From Vogesella oryzae (GTDB lineage Bacteria > Pseudomonadota > Gammaproteobacteria > Burkholderiales > Chromobacteriaceae), in assembly GCF_902829295.1 (NCBI RefSeq), contig NZ_CADEPL010000026.1:1-55071 (forward strand): 55,071 bases of DNA, written 5' to 3'. Below are positions 34,632 through 43,243 of the stretch, in pieces; within the stretch, counting starts at the first letter, position 1; every line of letters begins with the position of its first letter. Below the pieces are notes generated by a model that was given only the letters and a program-made list of their open reading frames with translations, searched no databases and was not told where the DNA came from. The position numbers and the translations under genes were made by a program.

Positions 34632-36341
34632 TCAGATATGAAAATCCGGCGCCGGTTGCAGTGCCTGCCAGGCGGCAAAGGTCGACAGGTGCACCCGCCC
34701 GGCAAAGCGGCCGGCCAGACCGGCCTTGCCGAATACATCCCAAACCGGCCCCTTGATTTCGGCCAGCTGCAGGCGCACACCGCGTTCTGCCAGGGTGTCG
34801 TCCAGCCGTTCCAGCATCGCCAGTCCGGACACATCGACCCGGTTGACCGCGCTCATCACCAGCAACAGGGTATGGACCTGGCCGGCGGCGGCCAACCTTG
34901 CCAGCAAGGCATCGCGCACGTGGCGGGCGTTGCCGAAATACAGGCTTTCGTCGATGCGCAGGATCAGCACCCCGGGCAGGGTAAGGCACGGGTGACGCAG
35001 CACGTTGCGGAAGTGGCTGCTGCCGGGCAACAGCCCCAGCTCGGCCATATGCGGCCGGCTGCTCTTCATCAGCCATGCGGCCAACGAGATCACCACGCCG
35101 GCAACGATGCCGCTATCCACCCCCAGCCACAACACCAGCAGGAAGGTCACCGCAAAGGCGACCGCATCGCTGCGTTCGGCACGCCAGGCATGCCACAACG
35201 GTGCCAGCCGCACCTGCGGCGCCACCGCGGCAATGATGGTGGCGGCCAGCGCGGTCAGCGGCAATGCCGCCAGGCTGCCGCTGCCCAGCAGCAATACCAG
35301 CGCGATCAGCAGCGCGCTAAGCAGCGACGCCAGCTGGGTATTGGCACCGGCTTCGGCATTGACCACCGAGCGGGTCAGTCCGCCGGTGACCGGAAAACCG
35401 CCGCACAGCGCGGCGCCGATATTGCAGACGCCAAGCGACAGCAGTTCGCGGTCCGGGTCCACTGTCTCGCGGCGCGGGATCGCCAGCAGCTGCGCCACCG
35501 ACAGGCTCTGGACGTAATTGATCAGCGCGATGAAGAAGGCCGGCAACACCAGCGCCTGCAAGCCGCCGGCCGGCAACGCCGGCCACTGCAGCAATGGCAG
35601 GCCGGCAGGAATGCGGCCAACCTGTGGCAGCTGGCCGTGCCAGTCCAGCACGCCCACCGCCACCATGCTGCCCAGCACCACCAGCATCGGCATGCCGCGC
35701 GTCAGTATCTCCAGCAACAAGGCAAACGGCCCGCGTAGATGCAGCTGGCGCGGCAGGCCGCGCCGGGCCCACCACAATAGCAGCAGCGCGGGCACGCCGA
35801 TCTGCAGGGCACGGGAAGAAACCTCGCCCCCATGCCGCCACAGGGCGGCGACGATCTCCGGCAGGCTGGCGCCGCCGCCGTGGAAGCCGGCCAGTGGCGC
35901 CAGTTGCGACAGCACGATCAGCAGCGCGGAGGAAGCGGTAAAGCCGGCCAGCACCGGCTCGGACAGCACATCGGCGAGAAAACCCAGCCGGAACAGGCCG
36001 AACAGCAGCAGCATCGCGCCGGACAGCAGGGCCAGCCAGATGGCCGCCAGCAGGTATTCCGCCGGTGTCGCCAGCCCCAGCTTGCCCAGCGTGGCCGCCA
36101 CCAGCAGCGAGGTCACTGCCATCGGCCCTACCGACAGCGCGTGGCTGCGCCCCAGCAAGGCATACAACGGCAGCGGCAACAGGCTGGCATACAGCCCGGT
36201 CTGCGGCGGCAGGCCGGCTACCAGCGCATAGGCCAGCCCCTGCGGCACCAGCAGCAGCGCGACCAGCACCCCGGCACTGATATCGCCCGCCAGCCACTGC
36301 CGGCGGTAATGCTGCAACCAGTACGGCAACACGCCGCTCAT
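34632..36341 (-). CDS. SulP-family anion transporter with STAS domain
   Basis: 569 residues. A membrane domain of about 12-14 helices starts DISAGVLVALLLVPQGLAYALVAGLPPQTGLYASLLPLPLYALLG, the SulP signature, and the cytoplasmic STAS domain lies at about 440-569 with VLILRIDESLYFGNA and MSAVNRVDVSGLAMLERLD. SulP proteins carry sulfate, bicarbonate or other anions. The start overlaps the stop of the ArsR gene by ATGA, so they form an operon next to a persulfide-dioxygenase-like gene; this suggests sulfate or sulfite movement during sulfide oxidation. Two motif copies (35076, 35612) fall inside. Confidence 0.88.
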   Translation of the reverse strand: MSGVLPYWLQHYRRQWLAGDISAGVLVALLLVPQGLAYALVAGLPPQTGLYASLLPLPLYALLGRSHALSVGPMAVTSLLVAATLGKLGLATPAEYLLAAIWLALLSGAMLLLFGLFRLGFLADVLSEPVLAGFTASSALLIVLSQLAPLAGFHGGGASLPEIVAALWRHGGEVSSRALQIGVPALLLLWWARRGLPRQLHLRGPFALLLEILTRGMPMLVVLGSMVAVGVLDWHGQLPQVGRIPAGLPLLQWPALPAGGLQALVLPAFFIALINYVQSLSVAQLLAIPRRETVDPDRELLSLGVCNIGAALCGGFPVTGGLTRSVVNAEAGANTQLASLLSALLIALVLLLGSGSLAALPLTALAATIIAAVAPQVRLAPLWHAWRAERSDAVAFAVTFLLVLWLGVDSGIVAGVVISLAAWLMKSSRPHMAELGLLPGSSHFRNVLRHPCLTLPGVLILRIDESLYFGNARHVRDALLARLAAAGQVHTLLLVMSAVNRVDVSGLAMLERLDDTLAERGVRLQLAEIKGPVWDVFGKAGLAGRFAGRVHLSTFAAWQALQPAPDFHI

Positions 36342-36676
36342 GCCGACTGCTGGGTGTCTTCGATCACCGCCGGCTTCGGCACCCGGCCACAGTACAGGCC
36401 GTACAGCGTCTCCAGAATGGCGAGTGCCTGCTCGCTGGCCACGCTGTAGTAGATCCACTTGCCTTCGCGGCGGGTATTCACCAGCGCCTCGTTACGCAGC
36501 ACACCCAGCTGCTGCGACAGCGTGGGCTGGCGGATGCCGGTCAGCCGCTCCAGTTCGGAGACGCTTTTCTCGCCCTCCACCAGCTGGCACAGCAGCAGCA
36601 GGCGATCCTCGTTGGCCAGGCTCTTGAGCAAGGCTGCCGCGCGGCTGGCATTGTCATGCAGTACAGTCAAATCCAT
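36338..36676 (-). CDS. ArsR-family repressor, BigR/SqrR-like persulfide sensor
   Basis: 112 residues from ATG 36676, which has GGGGAT 6 bases upstream; ATG 36700 is possible. Winged HTH with LTGIRQPTLSQQLGVLRNEALVNTRREGKWIYYSV. Cys30 (RLLLLCQL) and Cys96 (LYGLYC) are 66 residues apart, the same spacing as Cys42 and Cys108 of BigR, whose disulfide/persulfide state releases DNA. The divergent neighbour is a BigR-target-type MBL enzyme. It is co-transcribed with and overlaps the SulP gene. The sensing role is inferred from the cysteine pair and context. Confidence 0.88.
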   Translation of the reverse strand: MDLTVLHDNASRAAALLKSLANEDRLLLLCQLVEGEKSVSELERLTGIRQPTLSQQLGVLRNEALVNTRREGKWIYYSVASEQALAILETLYGLYCGRVPKPAVIEDTQQSA

Positions 36677-36732
36677 GGATATCCCCACTCTGTCATCCAT
36701 CAGCGTGTGTCTCCGCAGAGCACCGCCAACAT

Positions 36733-36746
36733 TATATTTTGATATA
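36733..36746. promoter_or_regulatory. AT-rich inverted repeat, operator candidate for the ArsR repressor
   Basis: TATAT-TTTG-ATATA lies between the divergent arsR-like and MBL genes, 40 bases before the MBL start codon and in an otherwise GC-rich region. BigR binds an AT-rich inverted repeat overlapping a -10 box; this element could be both promoter and operator. Confidence 0.55.
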
Positions 36747-36786
36747 TAGTGAAAAAGGCAATCTTTGTCAGCCGTCGGGAGCAACA

Positions 36787-37647
36787 ATGCAAGCACAAAT
36801 CCAGCCATTCTTCGATTCGGTTACCGGCACCTACAGCTATGTGCTGTACGACCATCCGGGCGGTCACGCCGCCATCATCGACCCGGTTCTGGACTACGAC
36901 CCCAAGGCGGGCCGCATTTCCTACGGCAACGCCCAGCGACTGGTTGACTTCGTTCACGCGCAAGGGGTGCAACTGGAATGGATTCTGGAAACCCACGCCC
37001 ACGCCGACCACCTGTCCGCCTCCGCCTGGCTCAAGCAGCAGCTGGGCGGCCGTACCGGTATCGGCCGCGATATCGACAGCGTGCAGCGCGTCTTCAAGCC
37101 GATCTTCCAGCTGGAAGAAGACTTTGCCACCGACGGGCGGCAATTTGACCAGCTTTTTGCCGATGGCGACAGCCTGCAGGTCGGCGAATTGCAGCTGCAG
37201 GTGCTGGCCCTGCCCGGCCATACCCCGGCCGACATCGGCTACCGTGCCGGCGATGACATTTTCATTGGCGACACATTATTCCAGCCGGACGTCGGCAGCG
37301 CACGCTGTGATTTTCCCGGCGGCAACGCCGCCACCCTGTACCGCTCGGCGCAGCGGCTACTGTCGCAGCCGGACCACACCCGGCTGTGGCTGTGCCACGA
37401 CTATCCACCGTCCGGCCGCGCCGCCAGCGCCTGCAGCACCGTGGCACAACAGAAAGCGGCCAACATCCATCTGCATAGCGGCGTCAGCGAAGCCGACTTT
37501 GTCGCCCTGCGCCAGGCCCGCGATGCCACCCTGGGCGCGCCGGTGCTGCTGATCCCGTCGATCCAGATCAACATTCGTGCCGGCAACTTGCCACCAACTG
37601 CCGCGAACGGGCTGTCATATTTAAAGATTCCGTTGAATCTGCTGTAG
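36787..37647 (+). CDS. MBL-fold persulfide dioxygenase-like protein (Blh type)
   Basis: 286 residues starting MQAQIQPFFDSVTGTYSYVLYD with GGGAG 6 bases before the ATG. Metal motif ETHAHADHLSAS (His70, His72, Asp74, His75), then LALPGHTPADIGYR, IFIGDTLFQPDVGSARCDFPGG and LCHDYPP complete the single-iron glyoxalase-II-like site of persulfide dioxygenases. These oxidise glutathione persulfide to sulfite. Divergent from a BigR-like repressor and SulP carrier, so the three probably form a sulfide/persulfide response. No rhodanese or sulfide:quinone reductase gene is in the window. Confidence 0.88.
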   Translation: MQAQIQPFFDSVTGTYSYVLYDHPGGHAAIIDPVLDYDPKAGRISYGNAQRLVDFVHAQGVQLEWILETHAHADHLSASAWLKQQLGGRTGIGRDIDSVQRVFKPIFQLEEDFATDGRQFDQLFADGDSLQVGELQLQVLALPGHTPADIGYRAGDDIFIGDTLFQPDVGSARCDFPGGNAATLYRSAQRLLSQPDHTRLWLCHDYPPSGRAASACSTVAQQKAANIHLHSGVSEADFVALRQARDATLGAPVLLIPSIQINIRAGNLPPTAANGLSYLKIPLNLL

Positions 37648-37695
37648 ACTGCGGTGCTCATTCACACCGCGGGCGGAGTCTGGCCGTCCAAGCGC

Positions 37696-38679
37696 ATGGC
37701 GCCATCCCTACTGCCCGCGGCACCGCCGCGGCTGGTACACGAACGCGGCATTCCGGCCTTCGGCATGTATCGCGGCATCGTGCCGGAACTGTCCTGGCGC
37801 GCCCTGCCGGGCCGCCGCCTGCTACGCAAGCTGCACCACAAACGCTGGCAGTATGCCGCCTTTGCCCACGCCGACTTCCTGATCGGGGTCGCGGTGGTGG
37901 ATGTCGGCTGGGCCGGCAGTGCCTTTGCCTACCTGTTCGACCGCCGCCGCGGCCTGCTGGCGGCCAACTTCGATGCCACCGGCCTGCCGCTGCTGTCCAC
38001 CCGGGTGGAAAACCGCGCCTTTGGCGATGCCACCTTCCGCCGCGGCAGCGACTGCATCGCCTTCCGCCATGCCGGTAACCGGCTGGAACTCACCGTCAAT
38101 ACCGACGAACTAAAGCTGGCCGCCCATATTGCCCAGCCGGCCGCCGACACCGTGCTGGCGGCCATCGCCCCGGCTAACTGGCTGGCCCACGCCACGCACA
38201 AGAGCGGCGCCCTGCACTGCAGCGGCTTTGCCGAATGTGGCGGCGAACGTTTCAACCTGGCCGACTGTCATGCCAGCCTGGATGCCTCCAACGGGCTGCT
38301 GGCGCGCGATACCCGCTGGCACTGGGCCAGCGCCCATGCCGGGCAGCTGGGTTTCAACCTGCAAGCCGGCTATATGGGCGACGCCGAGAACGCCATCTGG
38401 CTGGATGGTGTGCCATGGCGGGTGGGCGCTGCCGAGTTCGAATTCGATGCGGCCAACCCCTTGGCGCCGTGGCAGATCCGCAGCAGCGATGGTGCGGTGG
38501 AGCTGTGCTTTACCCCGGAAGGCGCCCGCAGCGGTGACAAGAACCTGCTGCTGGCCGCCAGCCGCTATATCCAGCCGGTGGGCCGCTTCGACGGCCGGCT
38601 GATCCACCCGCTTACCGGCGTGGCCTACCCGGTCAACGCCCTGGCCGGTGTCACCGAAGACCACCACTCGCGCTGGTAA
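37696..38679 (+). CDS. DUF2804 family protein
   Basis: 327 residues. The family is defined by sequence only; function unknown. Visible hallmarks are the N-terminal PPRLVHERGIPAFGMYRG, LHHKRWQYAAFAHADFLIGVAVVDVGWAGSAFAYLFD and the C-terminal IHPLTGVAYPVNALAGVTEDHHSRW. It is rich in beta-strand-like alternation and has no signal peptide. An ATG at 37696 is chosen; a GTG at 37654 in the same frame is possible and neither has a good ribosome binding site. A motif copy is at 38448. Confidence 0.75.
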   Translation: MAPSLLPAAPPRLVHERGIPAFGMYRGIVPELSWRALPGRRLLRKLHHKRWQYAAFAHADFLIGVAVVDVGWAGSAFAYLFDRRRGLLAANFDATGLPLLSTRVENRAFGDATFRRGSDCIAFRHAGNRLELTVNTDELKLAAHIAQPAADTVLAAIAPANWLAHATHKSGALHCSGFAECGGERFNLADCHASLDASNGLLARDTRWHWASAHAGQLGFNLQAGYMGDAENAIWLDGVPWRVGAAEFEFDAANPLAPWQIRSSDGAVELCFTPEGARSGDKNLLLAASRYIQPVGRFDGRLIHPLTGVAYPVNALAGVTEDHHSRW

Positions 38680-38811
38680 CACTACAGCGGACGGCATGCC
38701 GACGCTGCATGTCCGCACTGATACATACTGCCAACAAAGCGCCAGCAATAATGCGGCACTATGGCAGCGGCCACCGATCAAGATGGCTTGACCATTAGGA
38801 ATCGAGAGCAC

Positions 38812-39255
38812 ATGGAACTACGCAAACTGAAGCAGCTGCTGCAACTGGTACAGCATTCCGGCATCACCGAGCTGGATGTCAGCATCGGCGGCGAACAGAT
38901 CCGCATCCGCCGCGGCAGCGCTGCCAGCCCGCTACCCATTCTGTGCGCGCCGCCCGCCGCCGCCATCAGCGTACCGCAGCTGGCGGCCACCCCGTCCGCA
39001 CCGCAGGCACCGGCCGTGGATGAACAGGCGCAATGCTCGCCGATGCCCGGCACCTGCTATCTGGCCCCCGCTCCGGGCGCCGCCGCCTTCGTGCAGCTCG
39101 GGCAACAGGTACAGGCCGGCGACACGCTGTGCATCGTCGAAGCGATGAAGCTGATGAACAGCATCGAGGCGGAACGCAGCGGCACGCTGCGCGCCATCCT
39201 GGTGGCCGATGGCGACAACGTGCAGTCCGGCACCCCGCTGTTCCGCATCGACTGA
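38812..39255 (+). CDS. accB: Biotin carboxyl carrier protein of acetyl-CoA carboxylase (AccB-like), without accC
   Basis: 147 residues. N-terminal MELRKLKQLLQLVQHSGITELDVSIGGEQIRIRR, an Ala/Pro linker (about 45-75) and the biotinyl domain SPMPGTCYLAPAPGAAAFV...VEAMKLMN with the biotinylated Lys113. AccB normally lies next to accC; here a GNAT gene follows, so this may be a second or orphan carrier. It contains an unusual Cys in the SPMPGTCY segment where most have Phe/Tyr. GGA-containing leader AGGAATCGAGAG precedes the ATG. Confidence 0.88.
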   Translation: MELRKLKQLLQLVQHSGITELDVSIGGEQIRIRRGSAASPLPILCAPPAAAISVPQLAATPSAPQAPAVDEQAQCSPMPGTCYLAPAPGAAAFVQLGQQVQAGDTLCIVEAMKLMNSIEAERSGTLRAILVADGDNVQSGTPLFRID

Positions 39256-39340
39256 AGCGCGACACCGTGCCGGCGGCCACTGGTCGCCGCCATCGCGTTC
39301 TGCAACACTGGCGCATCGCCTTTTCCCCGTCACCCGCGCC

Positions 39341-39778
39341 ATGACCATTACCATGCGCCCCGCCCTGCCAGCCGATGCCGCCGCGCTGGCTGCCCTGTCT
39401 ACCGAGCTGGGGTATCCGGCCGACAGCAGCACGTTGGCCGCACGTCTCGCCGTGCTGCTAGCCGCGCCGGAACAGCATTTTGTCCACGTGGTCGAACAGC
39501 ATGACAAGGTGCGCGGCTGGATTCACGGCTATATCCGCCCGCTGCTGGAATCCGCTACCTGCGTGGAAATCGGCGGGCTGGTGGTGGCGGCCGACAGCCG
39601 CAGCCAGGGCTTGGGCGCACACCTGCTGCAGGCCTGCGAACAGTGGGCCGCCAGCCACGGCATTGCCGAGCTGACCGTGCGCAGTGCCGAACAGCGGCTG
39701 GATGCCCACCGTTTTTACCAGCGCCACGGTTATCGCCATATCAAGACGCAATTGACGCTGCGCAAGCAGCTGCCGTAA
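39341..39778 (+). CDS. GNAT-family N-acetyltransferase
   Basis: 145 residues from ATG 39341 (ATG 39353 also possible). Starts MTITMRPALPADAAALAALSTELGYP; acetyl-CoA binding motif A is VEIGGLVVAADSRSQGLGAHLLQACEQWA (R/Q-x-x-G-x-G/A), followed by LTVRSAEQRLDAHRFYQRHGYR, the usual GNAT motif B. Substrate unknown. No strong ribosome binding site. Motif copy at 39433. It follows the accB-like gene by 85 bases. Confidence 0.82.
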   Translation: MTITMRPALPADAAALAALSTELGYPADSSTLAARLAVLLAAPEQHFVHVVEQHDKVRGWIHGYIRPLLESATCVEIGGLVVAADSRSQGLGAHLLQACEQWAASHGIAELTVRSAEQRLDAHRFYQRHGYRHIKTQLTLRKQLP

Positions 39779-39913
39779 GGCCGGCAACGGCACGGGCTTG
39801 GCTTCGGAGCCGGGCGTGGTAGCATGGCGCCCGACAAAATCGATAGAGCAAATACACCAATCCCGTGTCGCCTCCCGCTACCCGCGGGCCGGCAACCGAA
39901 ACAGGAGTACATC

Positions 39914-40483
39914 ATGGGCCTGCTGGACAGCCTGCTTGATCACAACCGCGCCTTTGTCGAGGCGCGCGAGTACGAACAATTCACCACCGACAAGTTTCCG
40001 GACAAGAACCTGGCAGTGCTGGCGTGCATGGATGCGCGCCTGGTAGAACTGCTGCCCAAGGCGATGGGCCTGAAGAACGGCGATGCCAAACTGATCAAGA
40101 ACGCCGGCGCGCTGGTGACCCACCAGTGGGGCTCGGTAATGCGCAGCCTGCTGATTGCGGTTTACGAGCTGCGCGCCGAGGAAATCTGCGTGGTGGCCCA
40201 CCACGATTGCGGCATGCGCGCCATCGATCCGGCCCGCATCCTGGCCAACGCCCAGGAGCGCGGCGTGTCCGCCGACACCATCACCACCCTGCGCGGCGCC
40301 GGCATCGACCTGGATAGCTGGCTGAAAGGTTTCGACAACGTGCAGGACAGCGTGCGCCATACCGTGGCCACCATCCGCAGCCATCCGCTGATGCCGAAAG
40401 ACATCCCGGTACACGGTCTGGTGATCCATCCGGCCACCGGCAAGCTGGACCTGATCATCGACGGCAACCTGCCGCAGGCCTGA
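39914..40483 (+). CDS. Beta-class carbonic anhydrase
   Basis: 189 residues, the short form of the beta class. Zinc ligands are Cys38 in LACMDAR (with Asp40 and Arg42 as the catalytic dyad) and the AHHDCG motif (His96/97, Cys99). It interconverts CO2 and bicarbonate, feeding carboxylases such as acetyl-CoA carboxylase encoded partly nearby. ACAGGAG 6 bases before the ATG decides the start. Its stop overlaps the putative nadD start (TGATG). Confidence 0.9.
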   Translation: MGLLDSLLDHNRAFVEAREYEQFTTDKFPDKNLAVLACMDARLVELLPKAMGLKNGDAKLIKNAGALVTHQWGSVMRSLLIAVYELRAEEICVVAHHDCGMRAIDPARILANAQERGVSADTITTLRGAGIDLDSWLKGFDNVQDSVRHTVATIRSHPLMPKDIPVHGLVIHPATGKLDLIIDGNLPQA

Positions 40484-41190
40484 TGGCGGCCGACAGCAGA
40501 CAAGCCACCACCGCTGCAGCGCCAGCCCCCGACGCTGCCGCTGCCGCCATGCGCCGCGTCGGCATGTTCGGCGGCACGTTCGACCCGATTCACAGTGCCC
40601 ACCTGCGCATGGCGGAAGCCTTCTTCGCGCAGTGCCGGCTGGACGAGCTGCGGCTGATTCCCGCCGGCAATCCCTACCACCGCGACCGCGGCCCGCAAGC
40701 CAGCGCCGCCCAGCGGCTGGCAATGGTGCAGCTAGCCATCGCCGGTCACCCCGGCTGGCTGGCCGACGACCGCGAAGTGATGCGCCCACGCCCGGCCTAT
40801 ACCGTGGAAACGCTGGAAGAATTGCGCGCCGAACTGGGCCCGGCCTGCCAGCTATGGCTGCTGATCGGCGGCGACTCCTTGCACCAGCTGCCGACCTGGC
40901 AGCGCTGGCAGGACATCCTGCAGCTGGCCAATATCGCGGTAGCGGTGCGGCCCGGTTTCGATGCGGCCAACCTCCCGGCCGAACTGCAGCCGTACTGGCG
41001 GCAAGTGCCTGATTTTTCAAATAGCGCGGCTTCCGGTACAATCCGCGCCCTGACCTTGCCCCCCGTCCCCCTCTCCGCCACTTTACTGCGCCACAAGCTG
41101 GCCTGCGGCGAGGACTGCAGCGGGCTGATGGCTCCCGAGGTGATGCAGTACATCACCCGCCATCGGCTATACCGGAGTACGGCAAGGTAA
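40483..41190 (+). CDS. nadD: Nicotinate-nucleotide adenylyltransferase
   Basis: 235 residues with the first ATG (40483), overlapping the carbonic anhydrase stop; ATG 40549, giving MRRVGMFGGTFDPIH, would match the usual NadD length of about 213. Nucleotidyltransferase motifs are GGTFDPIHSAHL (HxGH-like) and the C-terminal SATLLR (SxTxxR). It makes deamido-NAD in NAD synthesis. The downstream rsfS and rlmH match the common nadD-rsfS-rlmH order. Motif copy at 40962. Confidence 0.94.
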   Translation: MAADSRQATTAAAPAPDAAAAAMRRVGMFGGTFDPIHSAHLRMAEAFFAQCRLDELRLIPAGNPYHRDRGPQASAAQRLAMVQLAIAGHPGWLADDREVMRPRPAYTVETLEELRAELGPACQLWLLIGGDSLHQLPTWQRWQDILQLANIAVAVRPGFDAANLPAELQPYWRQVPDFSNSAASGTIRALTLPPVPLSATLLRHKLACGEDCSGLMAPEVMQYITRHRLYRSTAR

Positions 41191-41346
41191 GGGGCGTCAT
41201 CAAGCATTCCGATGCGTCCCGCCGCCGGGCACCCGCCCGCGCTGCCAACCGCCGCTGTCCCGCGGCACCCCGATCTTTTACGGAACCTCTGGCCGCAGCC
41301 ACCGCTACCCTGCCGCCATGTCCCGCAACGTATTGCAAGGAAAAAC

Positions 41347-41715
41347 ATGGAAGTTCAAGACATCGCCAAACTGGCCGTTGAAGCCCTGGAAGACGTAAAG
41401 GGCAAGGATATTGTCGAGCTCGACACCACCAACCTGACCTCGCTGTTCTCGCGTCTGGTGGTGTGCACCGGCGACTCCAACCGTCAGGTGAAGGCACTGG
41501 CCAACAATGTGGCCGTGACCCTGAAAGAAGCCGGCGTCGACCTGGTCGGCACCGAAGGCCACGAAAGCGGCGAGTGGGTACTGGTGGATGCCGGCGACGT
41601 GGTAGTGCACGTGATGCTGCCGGCCGTGCGCGACTACTACGACATCGAAGCGCTGTGGGGCGGCCAGAAGCCGTCCTTCAACCCGGTGGGCCGTCCGTGG
41701 AACGCCGCCGTCTAG
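41347..41715 (+). CDS. rsfS: Ribosomal silencing factor RsfS
   Basis: 122 residues, starting MEVQDIAKLAVEALEDVKGKDIVELD, with SRLVVCTGDSNRQVKALANNV and WVLVDAGDVVVHVMLPAVRDYYDIEALWG, the RsfS/YbeB core. It binds L14 on the 50S subunit and blocks subunit joining in starvation. AAGGA lies 7 bases before the ATG. The 156-base spacer after nadD holds nothing that I recognise. Confidence 0.95.
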   Translation: MEVQDIAKLAVEALEDVKGKDIVELDTTNLTSLFSRLVVCTGDSNRQVKALANNVAVTLKEAGVDLVGTEGHESGEWVLVDAGDVVVHVMLPAVRDYYDIEALWGGQKPSFNPVGRPWNAAV

Positions 41716-41734
41716 GCTAGCCGCTTGACCCGAA

Positions 41735-41768
41735 GTTGGCCGCAGCGTCGCAAGGCGCTGCGGCCAAC
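41735..41768. repeat. Inverted motif pair between rsfS and rlmH
   Basis: GTTGGCCGCAGCG (41735-41747), loop TCGCAAGG, CGCTGCGGCCAAC (41756-41768): 13-bp perfect arms, within a co-directional spacer and followed by CTTGTTTTGG, a weak T-tract. Confidence 0.92.
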
Positions 41769-41787
41769 CTTGTTTTGGAAAGCCGAC

Positions 41788-42258
41788 ATGAAAATCACGC
41801 TACTGGCGGTGGGCAGCAAGATGCCGCGCTGGGTGGACGAGGCCTTCGGCGATTACGCCAAACGCTTCGGCCGCGACATCAGCTTCGAGCTGAAAGAGAT
41901 CAAACCGGAAAAACGCGGCGGCGGCGTCACCGCCGAGAAGGGCATTGCCGCCGAACACGAGCGTATCGTGGCCGCCATCCCGCCGCGCAGCAAACTGGTG
42001 ATTCTGGACGAGCGCGGCAAGAACTGGACCTCGATGCAGCTATCGGCGGCGATGAAGGAGTGGATGGCCGGCGGTGACGATATCACCATCGTCATCGGGG
42101 GTGCCGATGGCCTGTCGCAGGAGCTGAAGCAGCGCGCCGACATCATGCTGCAGCTGTCGGCGATGACCCTGCCGCACGGCATGGTGCGCGTGCTGCTGGC
42201 CGAACAGCTGTACCGCGCCTACTCCATCCTCAACAACCACCCGTATCACCGCGAATAA
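41788..42258 (+). CDS. rlmH: 23S rRNA pseudouridine-1915 N3-methyltransferase
   Basis: 156 residues, the typical SPOUT-fold RlmH: MKITLLAVGSKMPRWVDEAFGDYAKRF, LVILDERGKNWTSMQ, the knot IVIGGADGLSQEL and the C-terminal LPHGMVRVLLAEQLYRAYSILNNHPYHRE. It methylates m3-pseudouridine 1915 in helix 69 of 23S rRNA. Start at the ATG giving MKIT. Follows rsfS with a motif hairpin in the spacer. Confidence 0.96.
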   Translation: MKITLLAVGSKMPRWVDEAFGDYAKRFGRDISFELKEIKPEKRGGGVTAEKGIAAEHERIVAAIPPRSKLVILDERGKNWTSMQLSAAMKEWMAGGDDITIVIGGADGLSQELKQRADIMLQLSAMTLPHGMVRVLLAEQLYRAYSILNNHPYHRE

Positions 42259-42263
42259 ACGTC

Positions 42264-42291
42264 GCCGGCAAGCAACAGCCGGCTGTTTTTT
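42264..42291 (+). terminator. Probable terminator of rlmH
   Basis: GCCGGC-AAGCAACA-GCCGGC followed by TGTTTTTTA, six bases after the rlmH stop. The stem is short, so confidence is moderate. Confidence 0.55.
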
Positions 42292-42489
42292 ACCCCGGTC
42301 CGCTGCCGGCCTGTCACAAGCTGTTTAACGCCACAGCCCCCGAAACAGCTCGCTGGATGCGGCGGAAGCGGGGGCAGCCGGCCATGTCGCCGCCATTATT
42401 TGAAAGAAACTGTTACTGGTAATTCTGTTTTTTTCTTATTAATATGCAGGCATCGGGCCACACGGCCAGCTGGTTCTTTAATTGTCATC

Positions 42490-43182
42490 ATGATCAAACG
42501 CGCCCTACTGACCGGACTTCTGGCGGCTTTATTTCTACCCGCCGCCTATGCCGCCGGTAGCCAAGCACTGGCTAACGACTACGACATCCGCGCCGATGCC
42601 ACCGCCCCCGGGCTGGGTGCGACCCTGAGCTATGACATGCCGCCGGCACCGGTACTGCCCGCGGTAACCGAACCGTCTCTGCCCGTCCCGCAAGTGGATG
42701 CGCCGGGCTACAACCGGCAACTTGCCGCGCAGTTCGCCAAGCTGATCAACCGTATCGCACGGGAACAGCAACTTGACCCGCAGTTGCTGCATTCCATCAT
42801 CACCGTCGAATCCGGCTACAACGCCGGGGCAGTCTCGCCGAAAGGCGCCATCGGCCTGATGCAACTGATGCCGGACACCGCGTCGCGCTTCGGCAGCAGC
42901 AACCCGGCGGACCCGGTGCAGAACCTGCGTGCCGGCGCTCGCTACGTGCGCTTCCTGCTGGCGCTGTTCAACCACAATATGCCGCTGGTGCTGGCCGCCT
43001 ACAATGCCGGCGAGGGCGCGGTCAGCAAGTACCGCAATACCATTCCGCCCTATCAGGAAACCCGTGACTACGTGGCCAAGGTGCTGGCCTCCTACCAGCT
43101 CCGTACCGGCCAGAGCCTGCTGCCGGCGCAGTACCAGCCGCAGCGTGTCAAGCTGGTGGTCGCGGCCGACACCCCGCTGTAA
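42490..43182 (+). CDS. Lytic transglycosylase, SLT domain
   Basis: 230 residues. Signal peptide MIKRALLTGLLAALFLPAAYAAG; the SLT domain runs from about residue 85 with catalytic Glu107 in LLHSIITVESGYNAGAVSPKGAIGLMQLMPDTA, the LVLAAYNAGEGAVSKY motif and PYQETRDYVAKVL. It cleaves peptidoglycan with 1,6-anhydro formation, in the periplasm. Resembles MltC/Slt-type family 1 enzymes. A long AT-rich leader (TTTTTTTCTTATTAATATG, 42428-42446) may hold the promoter. Ends at a strong bidirectional terminator. Confidence 0.9.
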   Translation: MIKRALLTGLLAALFLPAAYAAGSQALANDYDIRADATAPGLGATLSYDMPPAPVLPAVTEPSLPVPQVDAPGYNRQLAAQFAKLINRIAREQQLDPQLLHSIITVESGYNAGAVSPKGAIGLMQLMPDTASRFGSSNPADPVQNLRAGARYVRFLLALFNHNMPLVLAAYNAGEGAVSKYRNTIPPYQETRDYVAKVLASYQLRTGQSLLPAQYQPQRVKLVVAADTPL

Positions 43183-43200
43183 GCGCAGCGCGCCAGCATG

Positions 43201-43230
43201 AAAAAAGCCCGGAACGCTCCGGGCTTTTTT
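43201..43230. terminator. Bidirectional intrinsic terminator
   Basis: AAAAAAGCCCGGA-ACGC-TCCGGGCTTTTTT, between the transglycosylase (+) and holA (-) genes. Confidence 0.95.
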
Positions 43231-43243
43231 CATGCTGCGCTGG

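Noticed and set aside
42428-42446. Fur box in the AT-rich leader of the lytic transglycosylase gene
   Set aside because: AT-rich but without a recognisable inverted Fur pattern; I leave it as a probable promoter only.
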